DNA of 64,000 nt, from positions 62,001-126,000 of the forward strand of contig JAKPAC010000010.1 in NCBI GenBank assembly GCA_029779645.1, given 5' to 3'. Under the pieces are notes generated by a model. That model saw only the letters and a list, made by a program, of their open reading frames with translations, had not been told where the DNA came from and ran no database searches. Positions 47,242 through 56,837 of this stretch are shown here, in pieces. The position numbers and the translations under genes are program-made. The stretch is from Actinomycetes bacterium (lineage in GTDB: Bacteria > Actinomycetota > Actinomycetes > Actinomycetales > Microbacteriaceae). Within the stretch, counting starts at the first letter, position 1. Each line of letters opens with the position of its first letter.

Positions 47242-48488
47242 GACAGCACCCGCCGCAGCGCGCCGCGCAGCTCGCCGAGCTCGCCGATCGTCAAGACGCT
47301 GGCCTCCCCCAGCATGCGCAGGGCGGGCGTCGCGCCGGGCTCACAGACCACGGCGATGTTGCGGGCGCCGAACGGCAGCAGGCGCGTGGCATCCCGAAGC
47401 TGCTGCGCACTCACGCTCGAGCCGCACACGAGCACGACGACGCTCGCGGTCTTCGCGGAGCGACCGACCTCGGCCGCCAGCTCAACGACGCCGCCCTGCC
47501 GGGGGCGACTGTGCTCGAGGCCGCTGAGGGTGTCGAGAAACTGCTTGGCCGTGCCGGCGGTGATCGTGCGCTCCTGCACCATGACGGTGAGGTTTCGCGC
47601 GTCGCGCAGCGCCTGGAGGCCGAGCGAGCCGGCCACCGAGACGGCGAGCTCGAATTCGTCCTCGGTCGCGAACTCGGCCGAGCTGCGCGTGAGCGCGATC
47701 ACCGTGTGCGAGCGGCGGGTCTCTTCGAACTGGCGCACCATGACCGTGCCGGTGCGGGCGGTCGAGCGCCAGTGGATGTGTCGCATGTCGTCGCCCGGCA
47801 CGTACTCGCGCATGGCGTGAAACGAGACGTCGTCGCTCGAGAGGTCGCGGGTGGGCAGCCCCTCGATGTCGCGCATGTAGCCCGCGGTCGCGCCGTCGAG
47901 CAGCACGGTGCGGGGGTGCACATAGAGATCGACGGGGTCGGTCCACGTGTGCACGCGCTCGAACAGGCCGAGCGGGTCGCCGCGCAGCGCGCTCAGCGGG
48001 CCGACGGTGAGAATGGCGCGGCGGGCCGTGGGCACGGTGAACAGGTCTTCGTGCTGCGCGTCCGCGCCCAGGCGCGGCACGGCGAACGAGGCGCTGCCGG
48101 CCCCGACTGGCAGGAGCACGCGGGCCGGGAGGATGGCGCGCCTGCTCGGGTTCGCCAGCGAGATGCGACCGAAGGCGCGCTCCCCGACCACGATCCGGCG
48201 CTGCGCCATCTCGAGCTTCGCCCGGTACTCGGTGCGGCCGATGAGGAAGAACGCGCAGATCACGATCAGGGCGGTGCCGCACCAGGCGATGGTGCGCAGC
48301 TCGGCCCAGCCCAGCGTGGCGCTGAACAGCCACGCGAGGACCGTGCTGACGATGACCGCCCAGCCGAGCGGGCGCACCACCGAGAGCACGCGCCCGCAGG
48401 CCGCGCGCGCCGGGGCGGTCGCCGGCCACGCCGTGTCGAGCAGCCACGCGACGGCGGGGAGCCGGGTGACCGTGAGGGCCGCCGACAT
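47238..48488 (-). CDS. DUF58 domain-containing protein
   Basis: 416 residues, start ATG 48488 (MSAALTVTRLPAVAWLLDTA). Two N-terminal spans (WAVIVSTVLAWLFSATLGWA and TALIVICAFFLIG). The DUF58 signature REYVPGDDMRHIHWRSTART, then GTVMVRQFEE, lies near residue 235, followed by a VWA-like fold (HTVIALTRSSAEFATEDEFE). DUF58 proteins partner with MoxR ATPases encoded next to them, as here. Overlaps the transglutaminase-like gene by 4 bases (GTGA). Confidence 0.93.
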   Translation of the reverse strand: MSAALTVTRLPAVAWLLDTAWPATAPARAACGRVLSVVRPLGWAVIVSTVLAWLFSATLGWAELRTIAWCGTALIVICAFFLIGRTEYRAKLEMAQRRIVVGERAFGRISLANPSRRAILPARVLLPVGAGSASFAVPRLGADAQHEDLFTVPTARRAILTVGPLSALRGDPLGLFERVHTWTDPVDLYVHPRTVLLDGATAGYMRDIEGLPTRDLSSDDVSFHAMREYVPGDDMRHIHWRSTARTGTVMVRQFEETRRSHTVIALTRSSAEFATEDEFELAVSVAGSLGLQALRDARNLTVMVQERTITAGTAKQFLDTLSGLEHSRPRQGGVVELAAEVGRSAKTASVVVLVCGSSVSAQQLRDATRLLPFGARNIAVVCEPGATPALRMLGEASVLTIGELGELRGALRRVLS

Positions 48489-48489
48489 G

Positions 48490-49461
48490 CTAGGCAGAGA
48501 GGCGCTGCTGGGGCGCGGTGGTGTCTTCGAGCACGCGTGCGACCACCGTCTCCGGGGTCGTGCCGGCGAACTCGGCCTCGGGGTCGAGCACGATGCGGTG
48601 CGCCCAGACCGGCTGCGCAAGTTGCACGATGTCGTCGGGGGTCACGAAGCGGCGACCCTGGGATGCGGCCCAGACCTTGGCGATGCGCATCATGGCGAGG
48701 CTGCCGCGCACCGAGACGCCGAGGCGCACGTCGGCGCTCGCGCGGGTGTTCTGGCCGAGCTCGGCGACGTAGCGCAGCACCGCCGGATCGGTGTGCACGG
48801 TCGCGGCGAGGTCGGCCATGTCGGCCACGGCCTGCCCCGTGATGACCGGGCTGAGGCGCGCCGCCGGGTTGCGCTCGGCCGAGCCCGCGAGGATGCGCTC
48901 GGCCGACTCGAGGTCGGGGTAGCCGATCGAGGTCTTCAGCAGGAAGCGGTCGAGCTGCGCCTCGGGCAGCTTGTAGGTGCCCGCCTGCTCGATCGGGTTC
49001 TGCGTGGCGATCACCATGAACGGGCGGCCGACCTCGTGCGGGGTGCCGTCGATCGTGACGCGCGACTCCTCCATGACCTCCAGCAGTGCCGACTGGGTCT
49101 TCGGGCTCGCCCGGTTGATCTCGTCGGCCAGCACGATCGACGCGAACACGGGCCCGCGGTGAAACTCGAACTTGTGCGTCGCCTGGTCGTAGATGGTCAC
49201 ACCGGTGACGTCTGACGGCAGCAGGTCGGGCGTGAACTGGATGCGCGAGTTCGTGCCCTGCACGGTCGCCGCGAGCGCCTTTGCGAGGCTGGTCTTGCCG
49301 GTGCCCGGGGCGTCCTCAAGGAGCACGTGTCCCTCGGCGAGCAGGCTCGCGAGCACGAGACGGATCACCTCGGGCTTGCCGAGCACCGCCTGGCCGACGT
49401 TGTCGACGAGCCGGCCGAAGGTGTCGGCGAACCAGGTGGCCTGCTCTTGGGTCATCGTCAT
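48490..49461 (-). CDS. moxR: MoxR-family AAA+ ATPase
   Basis: 323 residues. Walker A LLEDAPGTGKTSLAKALA (near residue 49), MoxR-specific FTPDLLPSDVTGVTIYD, Walker B IVLADEINRASPKTQSALLE, sensor 1 VIATQNPIEQAGTYKLPEAQ and LDRFLLK, sensor 2 in the C-terminal helical part (SVRGSLAMMRIAKV). MoxR ATPases act as chaperones that insert cofactors or assemble complexes with VWA proteins. Start MTMTQEQATWF at 49461; no strong ribosome site. It is 63 bases downstream of the giant surface protein gene, the only sizeable gap in the block, so a minor promoter there is possible. Confidence 0.95.
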   Translation of the reverse strand: MTMTQEQATWFADTFGRLVDNVGQAVLGKPEVIRLVLASLLAEGHVLLEDAPGTGKTSLAKALAATVQGTNSRIQFTPDLLPSDVTGVTIYDQATHKFEFHRGPVFASIVLADEINRASPKTQSALLEVMEESRVTIDGTPHEVGRPFMVIATQNPIEQAGTYKLPEAQLDRFLLKTSIGYPDLESAERILAGSAERNPAARLSPVITGQAVADMADLAATVHTDPAVLRYVAELGQNTRASADVRLGVSVRGSLAMMRIAKVWAASQGRRFVTPDDIVQLAQPVWAHRIVLDPEAEFAGTTPETVVARVLEDTTAPQQRLSA

Positions 49462-49524
49462 TTCAGCGAAGTTCTCTTTCGTTCGTGTTCGTGCATCGTG
49501 TTCGCGCCGGTATGGGGTGCGGCG

Positions 49525-52500
49525 CTAATACCAGGTCATCTTCTGCGAGGTGCCCCAGCCCGAGATCGTGACCCAGAACTGCTGGCCCGGGTCGCCGAAG
49601 TAGCACCCCAGCTGGACGGTGCCGTTCGTCGGCAGCCAGACCGTCGAGGTGCCCCACGTGCCGCCGTTGGGGCCGCTCGCGTTGCACGTGACGGTGTAGT
49701 TGCCCGCGGGGAAGTTCGCCACGGTGACGGCCCCGTGCGCGCAGGCAGACGCGGTGCAGTAGCCCGGCCAGTAGCCCGAGTCGCCCTTTGCCCCGACCGC
49801 GGTCGCCGGCGGCGGCGCCACCGTGCTCGCGCTGGCGCTGCGCTCGCTGGTCTGGCCCGCGGCATCCGTCACGACCACGCGGATGCTGTGGCTCTGGCTG
49901 TAGCCGTTGCCCGCCTGAGCCGTGCCGGTGAGCCCACCCGACTGGAGGGCGCCGCCGTTGATGCTGTACTTCACGGTGAGGTCTCGGCCGTTGCGCGGCG
50001 GCGCCGTCCAGGCGAACTTGACGGTGGTGCCGGACTGCGTGGCGGTCACGCTCGGCTGCGCGATCGGGCCGTACGGCGCGACCGAGTTCGACTCGGGCGA
50101 CGGGTCGCCGTTATAGCGCACGCCGTCCATCTCGGTGTAGGCGCGCACGCGGATCGTGTAGCTGTTGTTGTTGTTGACCTGGCCGTTGCCGATCGTGCCG
50201 CTCGTGCCGTTCAGCGCGACCCAATCGGAGCGCCATGCGCCGCCCTTGACGCTGTACTCGTAGCGGAGCTCGCCCGCGTTGGCGCCGTTGCCGGCGGCCG
50301 CCCCGAAGCTGACGCCGACGGTGTTGTTGCCCTCGGTCGCCGCGATGGTTGCGGGCGTGCCCGGCTTGGTGAAGGCGCGGCGCGGCGCCGACGGCGGGCT
50401 CGTCGAGCCGGTGCCGGCCTTGTTGGTCGCCGCGACGCTGAAGGTGTAGTCGGTGGTCGAGGCATCGATCACGACGGCCTGCGCGCGCGTGCTCCCGGGG
50501 ATGTTGTCGATCGTGCGCACGATGGCGCCGCCGCGCATGACATAGAGCGTGTACTTCGAGATCGCGTCGCCGTTGGTGTGCGGCTCGGTCCAGGTCACCT
50601 GCATCTGCGCCTGCGCGCCGACGGGATCGAGGCGTGCGGTCGAGGGAGCGGCCGGGCCCTCCGGCGGCGCCGCCGGGATCATCGTCGACGAGTAGCCGCT
50701 CCAGCTCGAGGGCTCGGGGGCGCGGTTGTGCGCCCGGACGCGCACCTGGTACGCGACGCCGTTCTCGAGCCCCGTCCAGCGATAGCTGTTGCCGGTCACG
50801 CCGGTCTTCTGGATCGAGCCGCCCGGGGGCGCGGGCGAGATCTCGAGCGTGAACGACTCGACCGGTGAGCCGGGGGTCGGCGGCGTGACCCAGGCCACGT
50901 CGAGCGCCGCGTCGCCGAAGGCGAGCGTCGGCGGCTGCGGGGTGTCGGGGCGCGCGTCGGGGCGCGCCACGGCCGAGGGCAGCGACGGGTCGGACGAGCC
51001 GACGCGGTTCACCGCGACCACCTGGAAGGTGTACTCGACGTTGTTCGTGAGTCCGTCCAGGGTGCAGGTCGTCGACGCGCAGGTCTTCTCGTAGCCCGCG
51101 GGAGTCAGCGACGAGACCTCGTAGTGGGTGATCTCGGCGCCGTTGTTCGACGGCGGGGTCCACGACATCACGACGAGCCGGTCCTGCACGCTGGTCACGG
51201 TCGGGATGCCGGGGGTGTCGGGGCGACCCTGCACAGTGAGGCGGATCCGGCCGTCGACCTCTCGGTCGTTGTCGGCGGTCGCGTCGGCGACGCGGTAGCG
51301 CACCACCATGGTGCCGAAGTAGTCGGGGCCGGGGGTGACAACGACCTTGTCGCCGACGACCTTGGCCTTGCCCTCCCCCGCCTCGACCTCGGCGAGCAGG
51401 ATCTCGAGCGGGGTGTCGGGGAACGGGTTGTAGTCATTCGCGAGCACGGGCACAGTGGTGTCCTTGCCCTGGTGCGCCTCGGCGATCACGTCGTCGTTCG
51501 CCGCGGCGAGCGGGCGGATCGAGGCCGAGACGCGCACGTCGACCGTGCCGCGCACGGGCTCCGACTCGCCATCGCTGAGCTCGACGGTCACGGTCGCGAC
51601 GCTTCCCTTGGGGGTGGATGCCGCGGCCGACGCGCGCAGCGTGCCGCCGTCGATCGACACGTCGAAGCCACTGGGCGCGCCGCTCACGAGGCGGTAGCTC
51701 ATCCGCTTGACGTCGCCGTCGTCGGGGTCGGTCGTCGATGCGCGCAGGTCGAGCTCGGTGGCCTCCTCGCCGGGTGCGACGTCGACCGTGCTGTCGGCGA
51801 AGGTGGGCGACTGGTTGTCGGGCGGCAGCACCGTGACGGGGATCGTGAGGACGGCCTTGCGCCCCTCCGGGTCGTCCGGGCCCGTGCCGTCGGTGACCTC
51901 GAAGGTGATCGCGTCCTTGCCGAAGTATCCCTCGGCGGAGGTGTACGCGAGCGTGGACTGGTCCTTCACGAGCGAGGCGCCGTTCGAGTGGTTCGCCGTC
52001 GCCTTCGCCGCCTCGGTGATGACGGCCTTGCGGCCGCCCGCGACGGTGACGTAGTCGGCGAGCCGCAGCTCGATCGTCTCGCCGCTCTTCACGATGACCT
52101 CGCCGGCCGACTTCAGCACCGGCCGCAGGTCCTTCGAGCCCGGGACGAGCACGAACGCGCTCGCCGTCAGGCCGTCGACATCGGTCACCGTGTAGGTGAT
52201 GATCTGGGATTCCTCGGCCACGGTGACGCGGACGACGCCCTCGGGCAGCACCTTCGCCGTGGTCGTGCCGACGAGCGAGACCTGCAGCTCGGCGGCGACG
52301 CCGTCGGGGTCGACGTCGTTGTCGAGCACGAGCACGTCGACCGTCGACTCTTCGCCGACCTGCGGCGCGGTGACGCGGTCGTCGCGGGCAAGCGGCGGCT
52401 GCAGGGGGACGTCATCCTGCACGAGCACCAGCAGCGCGCCCATCGCGGTCGCGCCGCGGGCATCCTTGATGCGATACGGGATCGTGAACTCGCCCGGCTC

Positions 52501-55500
52501 CTCCGGGGTCGAGACGATGATCTGGTTGCCCTTGACCTCCGCCTTGATGCCGTCGGGCACCTCGAGGCCCTTCGCGTCGAGGTCGATCCGGTCGCCGTCG
52601 GGGTCGGAGTCGTTGCCGAGCACCGCGACGGCCGCCGAGCGGTCGGGGCGCAGGATCACGGTGTCGTTGACGGCGTAGGGCCGCTGATTGCTCGACTCGA
52701 TCGGCGCGATGCCGACGCGGATGGGCGCGACGCCCTCTTTGCCCAGGCGGTCGCGCACGAGATAGGTGAACGAGTCGACGCCGGTCGAGTCTTCGTATGC
52801 CTCGTAGACCAGCCAGTTCTGCCCGACCTCGATGATGCGCCCAAGCGAGGGGGCCGATGCGGCGCCGATCAGCTCGACCGAGTCGCCGTCGGGGTCGATG
52901 CCGTCGAGGGTGATCGGGATGCGCACGGTCGCGCCGCTCAGCACGCGCGCGGTCAGGTCGCGCGGCCGCGGTGCGGCGTTGTTCGCCTCGTCAATTCCGA
53001 GGATCTGGATCGTGACGTAGCCGGCATCCTTCTGCCCCTGGCTGTCGACGACCTCGTACGTGGCGTACACGGTCTTGGGCGTGTCGCCCGCGCGGAAGCG
53101 CAGCGTGTTCTCGGCGACGAAGACATCGCCGTCGGCCGGGTCGATGATCGGGTCGATGAGCGTCGGCGAGAGGGTGATCAGGTCGCCGTTCGGGTGGTAG
53201 TCGTTGGCGAGCACAGGGATCGTCACGATGTCGCCGGCGCGCACCACGACGGAGTCGTCGGTCGCCACGGGCGGCTTGAGCTTGTTGGGTGCCGGGACGG
53301 GGATGACGGTGACCTCGCCGTCGGCGGTCTTGCTGCCGTTCGAGATGCGGTACCCGATCGTCACGGGCCCGGTGAGGCCGCCCTGATCAGAGATGCGGAG
53401 CACCTCGTGGTTGAGCACGGCGACGGAGACGCCGGCGCTCTGCGGCACCGAGACCGACTGCACGACGAGGATGCCGCCGGCCGGGTCGGAGTCGTTGGCC
53501 AGCACGTCGACGAGCACCTCGCTGCCGCCCGGCAGCATGGCGATGTCGCGCACGGCGATGGGCGGGAGATCTTCGGAGAGCGCCTCGTGCACGTCGACGC
53601 GCACGACGCCGACGACGGTGTTGGGGCCGTCGGTCACGAGGTACTGCACGTAGTAGGTGCCGTGCGTCTCGGCCTGGAACGAGAAGGTGCCCGTGTTGAA
53701 GTCGGGGATGATCTTCGCGCCGGTGACCTCGTCGAGGCGCGCGAGGCGCAGCGGCACGCCGCTCGGGCTGACATCGTTGGTCAGCGGCGAGACCGTGACG
53801 GTCTGGCCCACGCGGGTCTCGACGTGGTCGGCGTTGGTCACGGGCTTCGTCGAGCCGATCGGGCGCACGTCGACGCGCAGCACGCCCTCGCTGTCGGCGG
53901 TGCCGTCCGAGACGATGATCGTGATCTCTTTGCGGCCCTGCACCTGGCTGGTGGCGCGGAAGGTGATCTGACCGTCGGCGGTGAACTCGACCTCGTCGCC
54001 GTCGGGCACGGCGGCCGCCTTCAGAAACAGGTCGTCGCCGTCCGGGTCGAGCCAGTCCGGCAGCACGTTGTACGAGACCGCGCCGCCCTGCTCGACGGTC
54101 ACCGCCGCCGCGCGCTTCTGCACGGGCGGCTGATTGGTGCCCTCGGCGCTGACGCTGATGCGCACCGTCGCCTCGTCCCAGCCGCCGCGACCGTCGTCCA
54201 CCCGGTAGATGAAGGCGTCCTGGCCGCTGGCGTTCTCGTCGACCGTGATCTGGAGCGCGGTGCCGCCGTAGATGGGCTCGACGACGCCGATCGAGGGGCT
54301 GCCCGACGGCAGTGTCGCCGTGAGCACGTCGCCATCGGGGTCGGAGTCGTTGTCGATGACCGAGATGATCGTGGTGCGACCGGCGCGCACGCCGAAGTCA
54401 TCGTCGACCGCGACGGGCGTGGTGTTCAGCTCGGTGCGCTCGGGCAGCGTCGTCTCGGTGAACTCCTCGGCGGTGTTCTCCTGGTCTTCCTCGTCACCCT
54501 CGGGCGGCGTGATGTCGTTCCAGTTGTCGACGCGCTGCATGTTCTCGCTGGCCATCCAGGCCGTGCCGCCGAACGTGTCATTGAGCACGACGACCTTGCG
54601 GTTCACGCGGAAGACGAACTCGGCGCTCTCGTCGGCGCGGTCGATGTCGGTCTGCGCATCCTGTGCGTCGATGAGGCAGTCGCGCACGAAGCGGTTCGCG
54701 CCCGACCACGCCGAGTACGTGCAGCCGGTGAGCTGCACGGGGGCGGTCGGGGTGCCGCTCTTGCCGCCCGAGGGCGTGAGAACCGGCTCTCCCCCGCCGA
54801 GCGGGATCTGCACGAGCGCGTCGGCGGTCGCGAGCGCGACGCTGTCGGCGGCCTCCGAGGGCTGCTGCAGGCGCGCACCCGCGGCATCCTCGAGCTGCGT
54901 GGTGCCGCCGCCCCGGACGATGACGCGCTCGGTGTCTTGATCGAGCACCACGGCGCGGTCGCCGATCGCGCTGATGGCCAGCGCGGCGCCGGCCGCGACG
55001 TCGAGGCCGGTGCGGGTGGGGTCGACCGGCTCGCCCCGCGCGTCGAGGGTCACCTCGACCAGCTCCTGCTGCTCGGCGGAGGCGGCGTGGACGGTTCCGT
55101 CGGTGCCGACGGCCACCACCGCCCCCTTGCCGAGGGTGGCGACGGGATCGATCGCCGCGGCGTTGAACGACTCGATCGAGTTGACGTCGGCGACCCAGAG
55201 CGCGCCGTCCGTCGGCTCGAGCACGGCGACGGTGTCTGCGCCGAGCGCCACCGAGGCGCCGGCCGGGATGCCCGCGCTGCCCAGCATCTTCACCTGAGCC
55301 GGGTCGACGGCGGTGACCGTCGCGTTGCCGTCGTCGACAACCAGCACGGTGCGGCCTGCCTGGAGGATGTCGTAGTCATCGCCCTTGGTGCGAAGCCCGC
55401 CATCGAGCACGGCCGATTCGTGGTTGAAGTGGCCGACGAGCAGGCTCGAGCTCTTGGTCAGCCACACCCCGCCGTCGTTGAGGTCGGCCTCGACCGTCGG

Positions 55501-55611
55501 GTAGCCGTCGTAGACGATCGCCATCGTCGCGATCGCGACAGAACTGACAGTCAGAATCGACGCGCCGATCAGCGCGCTGCGCTTTCGGCGCACCAGAGCG
55601 ACAAAGCTCAT
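49525..55611 (-). CDS. Giant Ig-like/fibronectin type III surface protein
   Basis: 2028 residues, start ATG 55611 with GGAG 4-5 bases upstream. Layout: basic cytoplasmic start (MSFVALVRRKRSA), one span (ALIGASILTVSSVAIATMAI) at about 13-34, a beta-propeller-like domain at about 40-350 with two cysteines, an acidic Glu/Thr linker, then about eleven Ig-like repeats (roughly 397-1455) marked by VLANDxDPDGD-type motifs. Five fibronectin type III modules follow (starting near 1460, 1555, 1652, 1747 and 1847), then a C-terminal Gly/Trp/Cys-rich domain (about 1940-2028, ending GWGTSQKMTWY). There is no LPXTG sorting signal. The Asp-rich motifs suggest Ca2+ binding. It is an outward-facing type II-like membrane-anchored fibre; what it binds is unknown. 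Confidence 0.93.
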   Translation of the reverse strand: MSFVALVRRKRSALIGASILTVSSVAIATMAIVYDGYPTVEADLNDGGVWLTKSSSLLVGHFNHESAVLDGGLRTKGDDYDILQAGRTVLVVDDGNATVTAVDPAQVKMLGSAGIPAGASVALGADTVAVLEPTDGALWVADVNSIESFNAAAIDPVATLGKGAVVAVGTDGTVHAASAEQQELVEVTLDARGEPVDPTRTGLDVAAGAALAISAIGDRAVVLDQDTERVIVRGGGTTQLEDAAGARLQQPSEAADSVALATADALVQIPLGGGEPVLTPSGGKSGTPTAPVQLTGCTYSAWSGANRFVRDCLIDAQDAQTDIDRADESAEFVFRVNRKVVVLNDTFGGTAWMASENMQRVDNWNDITPPEGDEEDQENTAEEFTETTLPERTELNTTPVAVDDDFGVRAGRTTIISVIDNDSDPDGDVLTATLPSGSPSIGVVEPIYGGTALQITVDENASGQDAFIYRVDDGRGGWDEATVRISVSAEGTNQPPVQKRAAAVTVEQGGAVSYNVLPDWLDPDGDDLFLKAAAVPDGDEVEFTADGQITFRATSQVQGRKEITIIVSDGTADSEGVLRVDVRPIGSTKPVTNADHVETRVGQTVTVSPLTNDVSPSGVPLRLARLDEVTGAKIIPDFNTGTFSFQAETHGTYYVQYLVTDGPNTVVGVVRVDVHEALSEDLPPIAVRDIAMLPGGSEVLVDVLANDSDPAGGILVVQSVSVPQSAGVSVAVLNHEVLRISDQGGLTGPVTIGYRISNGSKTADGEVTVIPVPAPNKLKPPVATDDSVVVRAGDIVTIPVLANDYHPNGDLITLSPTLIDPIIDPADGDVFVAENTLRFRAGDTPKTVYATYEVVDSQGQKDAGYVTIQILGIDEANNAAPRPRDLTARVLSGATVRIPITLDGIDPDGDSVELIGAASAPSLGRIIEVGQNWLVYEAYEDSTGVDSFTYLVRDRLGKEGVAPIRVGIAPIESSNQRPYAVNDTVILRPDRSAAVAVLGNDSDPDGDRIDLDAKGLEVPDGIKAEVKGNQIIVSTPEEPGEFTIPYRIKDARGATAMGALLVLVQDDVPLQPPLARDDRVTAPQVGEESTVDVLVLDNDVDPDGVAAELQVSLVGTTTAKVLPEGVVRVTVAEESQIITYTVTDVDGLTASAFVLVPGSKDLRPVLKSAGEVIVKSGETIELRLADYVTVAGGRKAVITEAAKATANHSNGASLVKDQSTLAYTSAEGYFGKDAITFEVTDGTGPDDPEGRKAVLTIPVTVLPPDNQSPTFADSTVDVAPGEEATELDLRASTTDPDDGDVKRMSYRLVSGAPSGFDVSIDGGTLRASAAASTPKGSVATVTVELSDGESEPVRGTVDVRVSASIRPLAAANDDVIAEAHQGKDTTVPVLANDYNPFPDTPLEILLAEVEAGEGKAKVVGDKVVVTPGPDYFGTMVVRYRVADATADNDREVDGRIRLTVQGRPDTPGIPTVTSVQDRLVVMSWTPPSNNGAEITHYEVSSLTPAGYEKTCASTTCTLDGLTNNVEYTFQVVAVNRVGSSDPSLPSAVARPDARPDTPQPPTLAFGDAALDVAWVTPPTPGSPVESFTLEISPAPPGGSIQKTGVTGNSYRWTGLENGVAYQVRVRAHNRAPEPSSWSGYSSTMIPAAPPEGPAAPSTARLDPVGAQAQMQVTWTEPHTNGDAISKYTLYVMRGGAIVRTIDNIPGSTRAQAVVIDASTTDYTFSVAATNKAGTGSTSPPSAPRRAFTKPGTPATIAATEGNNTVGVSFGAAAGNGANAGELRYEYSVKGGAWRSDWVALNGTSGTIGNGQVNNNNSYTIRVRAYTEMDGVRYNGDPSPESNSVAPYGPIAQPSVTATQSGTTVKFAWTAPPRNGRDLTVKYSINGGALQSGGLTGTAQAGNGYSQSHSIRVVVTDAAGQTSERSASASTVAPPPATAVGAKGDSGYWPGYCTASACAHGAVTVANFPAGNYTVTCNASGPNGGTWGTSTVWLPTNGTVQLGCYFGDPGQQFWVTISGWGTSQKMTWY

Positions 55612-55734
55612 ACGCTCCGAACACCCCCCGGCCGAATCACGTAAGTCAGCTTCGAGCGTAACAGGGTGCGGGTGGTACTCCCGACCGCGGCCGCCCGCGT
55701 GCGGTGCCCGCACGGCCCCGCGCCCACGCCTGAT

Positions 55735-56028
55735 TCAGCGCAGAATCTCGACGAGCGCGACCCACGCAAACAGCAGGCCGGCGATGATCGCGGCAAGGCT
55801 CGCGGCGGCCAGCAGCGCGAACCCTGCCTCCAGGCTGGCGAGCAGAAATGCCCCGCCGATCGTGAACAGCGCCGGGGCGACGGCGGGCACGCCGTACCTT
55901 GCGGCCGCGGGCCTGCTCGGCTGCGGATCGGCGCGCACCTCGGCGGGCACTCGCAGCCAGATGAGCCACAGCACGGCGGCGACGACGAGCACCTCGATGC
56001 CGAGCACCCATCGCTGCTGCGCCGGCAC
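55735..56028 (-). CDS. Small three-span membrane protein
   Basis: 97 residues if started at GTG 56028 (VPAQQRWVLGIEVLVVAAVL); GTG 56073 would add 15 basic residues and overlap the previous gene. Three spans: WVLGIEVLVVAAVLWLIWL, VPAVAPALFTIGGAFLLASL and FALLAAASLAAIIAGLLFAW. No motif. It lies between the PKD-like secreted protein and the giant surface protein, all on one strand, so it is probably part of the same unit. Confidence 0.6.
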   Translation of the reverse strand: MPAQQRWVLGIEVLVVAAVLWLIWLRVPAEVRADPQPSRPAAARYGVPAVAPALFTIGGAFLLASLEAGFALLAAASLAAIIAGLLFAWVALVEILR

Positions 56029-56039
56029 CAGGCACTCGC

Positions 56040-56837
56040 TCAGCAGCCGGGGCCGCCCGCTCGCTCGGCGCACGTGGCCTCGACCAGCGCGGTGTGAACG
56101 GTCACGACGCGCACCTGGATCGTCTCGACGGGACCGCGCACCGTCCCGGCAACGTCACGCCTGAAGGCGCCGTCGAACAGCACCGATGCGCGATAGCTCG
56201 GGGTCACTGCGACGCGCGCCGCGCCGCGCTCGCGAAACACGTGGCTCGTCGCGGTCGGGGTGAACTCGGCCTGCCCGAGCGCCGCCCAGGGGCTCCCGCC
56301 GCTCGTGGCATCGAGGCGCTCGCCATCGCCGAAGTCGAAGGCGTAGCCGACGGGAACGAAGCGCACGGTCGCCGCGAACCCGAGCAGTTCGCCACGCAGC
56401 TCGTGCGTCGATGCCGCAGCCACGAAATTGCTCGGCATGCCGACGACCGCCACCCCGGCCGGCTCGTTGCGCACGCTCGCGCCGAGCGGGCGGAACGACG
56501 CGAGATCCGCCACCGTCACCTCGGGATAGCCGTCGCTCGCCTCGCCGACCGTGTAGCTGTCGCGGCACAGCACGCTCGAGCACGAGTTGGGCGTGAGTGT
56601 CGGGGTCGGTGCCGGGCGTCCGGAATTCGCGCCGGGGGCTGCGCTCGTGCCGGAGCCCGTGGCGCCCGGCTTCGTTGCGGTACCCGAGAGATCGACCTGG
56701 GTGCCGGCATTCTCGACCGTGCACGCGCCGCCCCACTTGATGCCGCCACCACAGTCAACGTCTGTCGCGGCACGACCTTCAAAACTTGGGGTGAGGACGA
56801 ACGTCACCGCCAGAGCCAGCGCGATCACCCCTCGCAA
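56040..56837 (-). CDS. Secreted protein with PKD-like domain
   Basis: 265 residues from TTG 56837, chosen because GGGGGAG lies 5 bases upstream and because it gives the signal peptide an Arg (MRGVIALALAVTFVLTPSFE); GTG 56828 would remove it. The signal peptide ends near GRAATDVDC. A Ser/Pro/Gly linker (GTSAAPGANSGRPAPTPTLT) follows, then a PKD-type beta-sandwich with YAFDFGDGERLDATSG and TSHVFRERGAARVAV. Six cysteines, including the C-terminal GGPGC. Overlaps the lipoprotein gene by 13 bases. External; probably an accessory of the giant fibre protein. Confidence 0.72.
   Translation of the reverse strand: MRGVIALALAVTFVLTPSFEGRAATDVDCGGGIKWGGACTVENAGTQVDLSGTATKPGATGSGTSAAPGANSGRPAPTPTLTPNSCSSVLCRDSYTVGEASDGYPEVTVADLASFRPLGASVRNEPAGVAVVGMPSNFVAAASTHELRGELLGFAATVRFVPVGYAFDFGDGERLDATSGGSPWAALGQAEFTPTATSHVFRERGAARVAVTPSYRASVLFDGAFRRDVAGTVRGPVETIQVRVVTVHTALVEATCAERAGGPGC

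Noticed and set aside
51124..55644. 1506-residue open frame opposite the giant surface protein
   Set aside because: High GC makes antisense frames stay open. Composition (Val/Arg/Asp/His-rich, no hydrophobic core pattern) is that of an antisense shadow.
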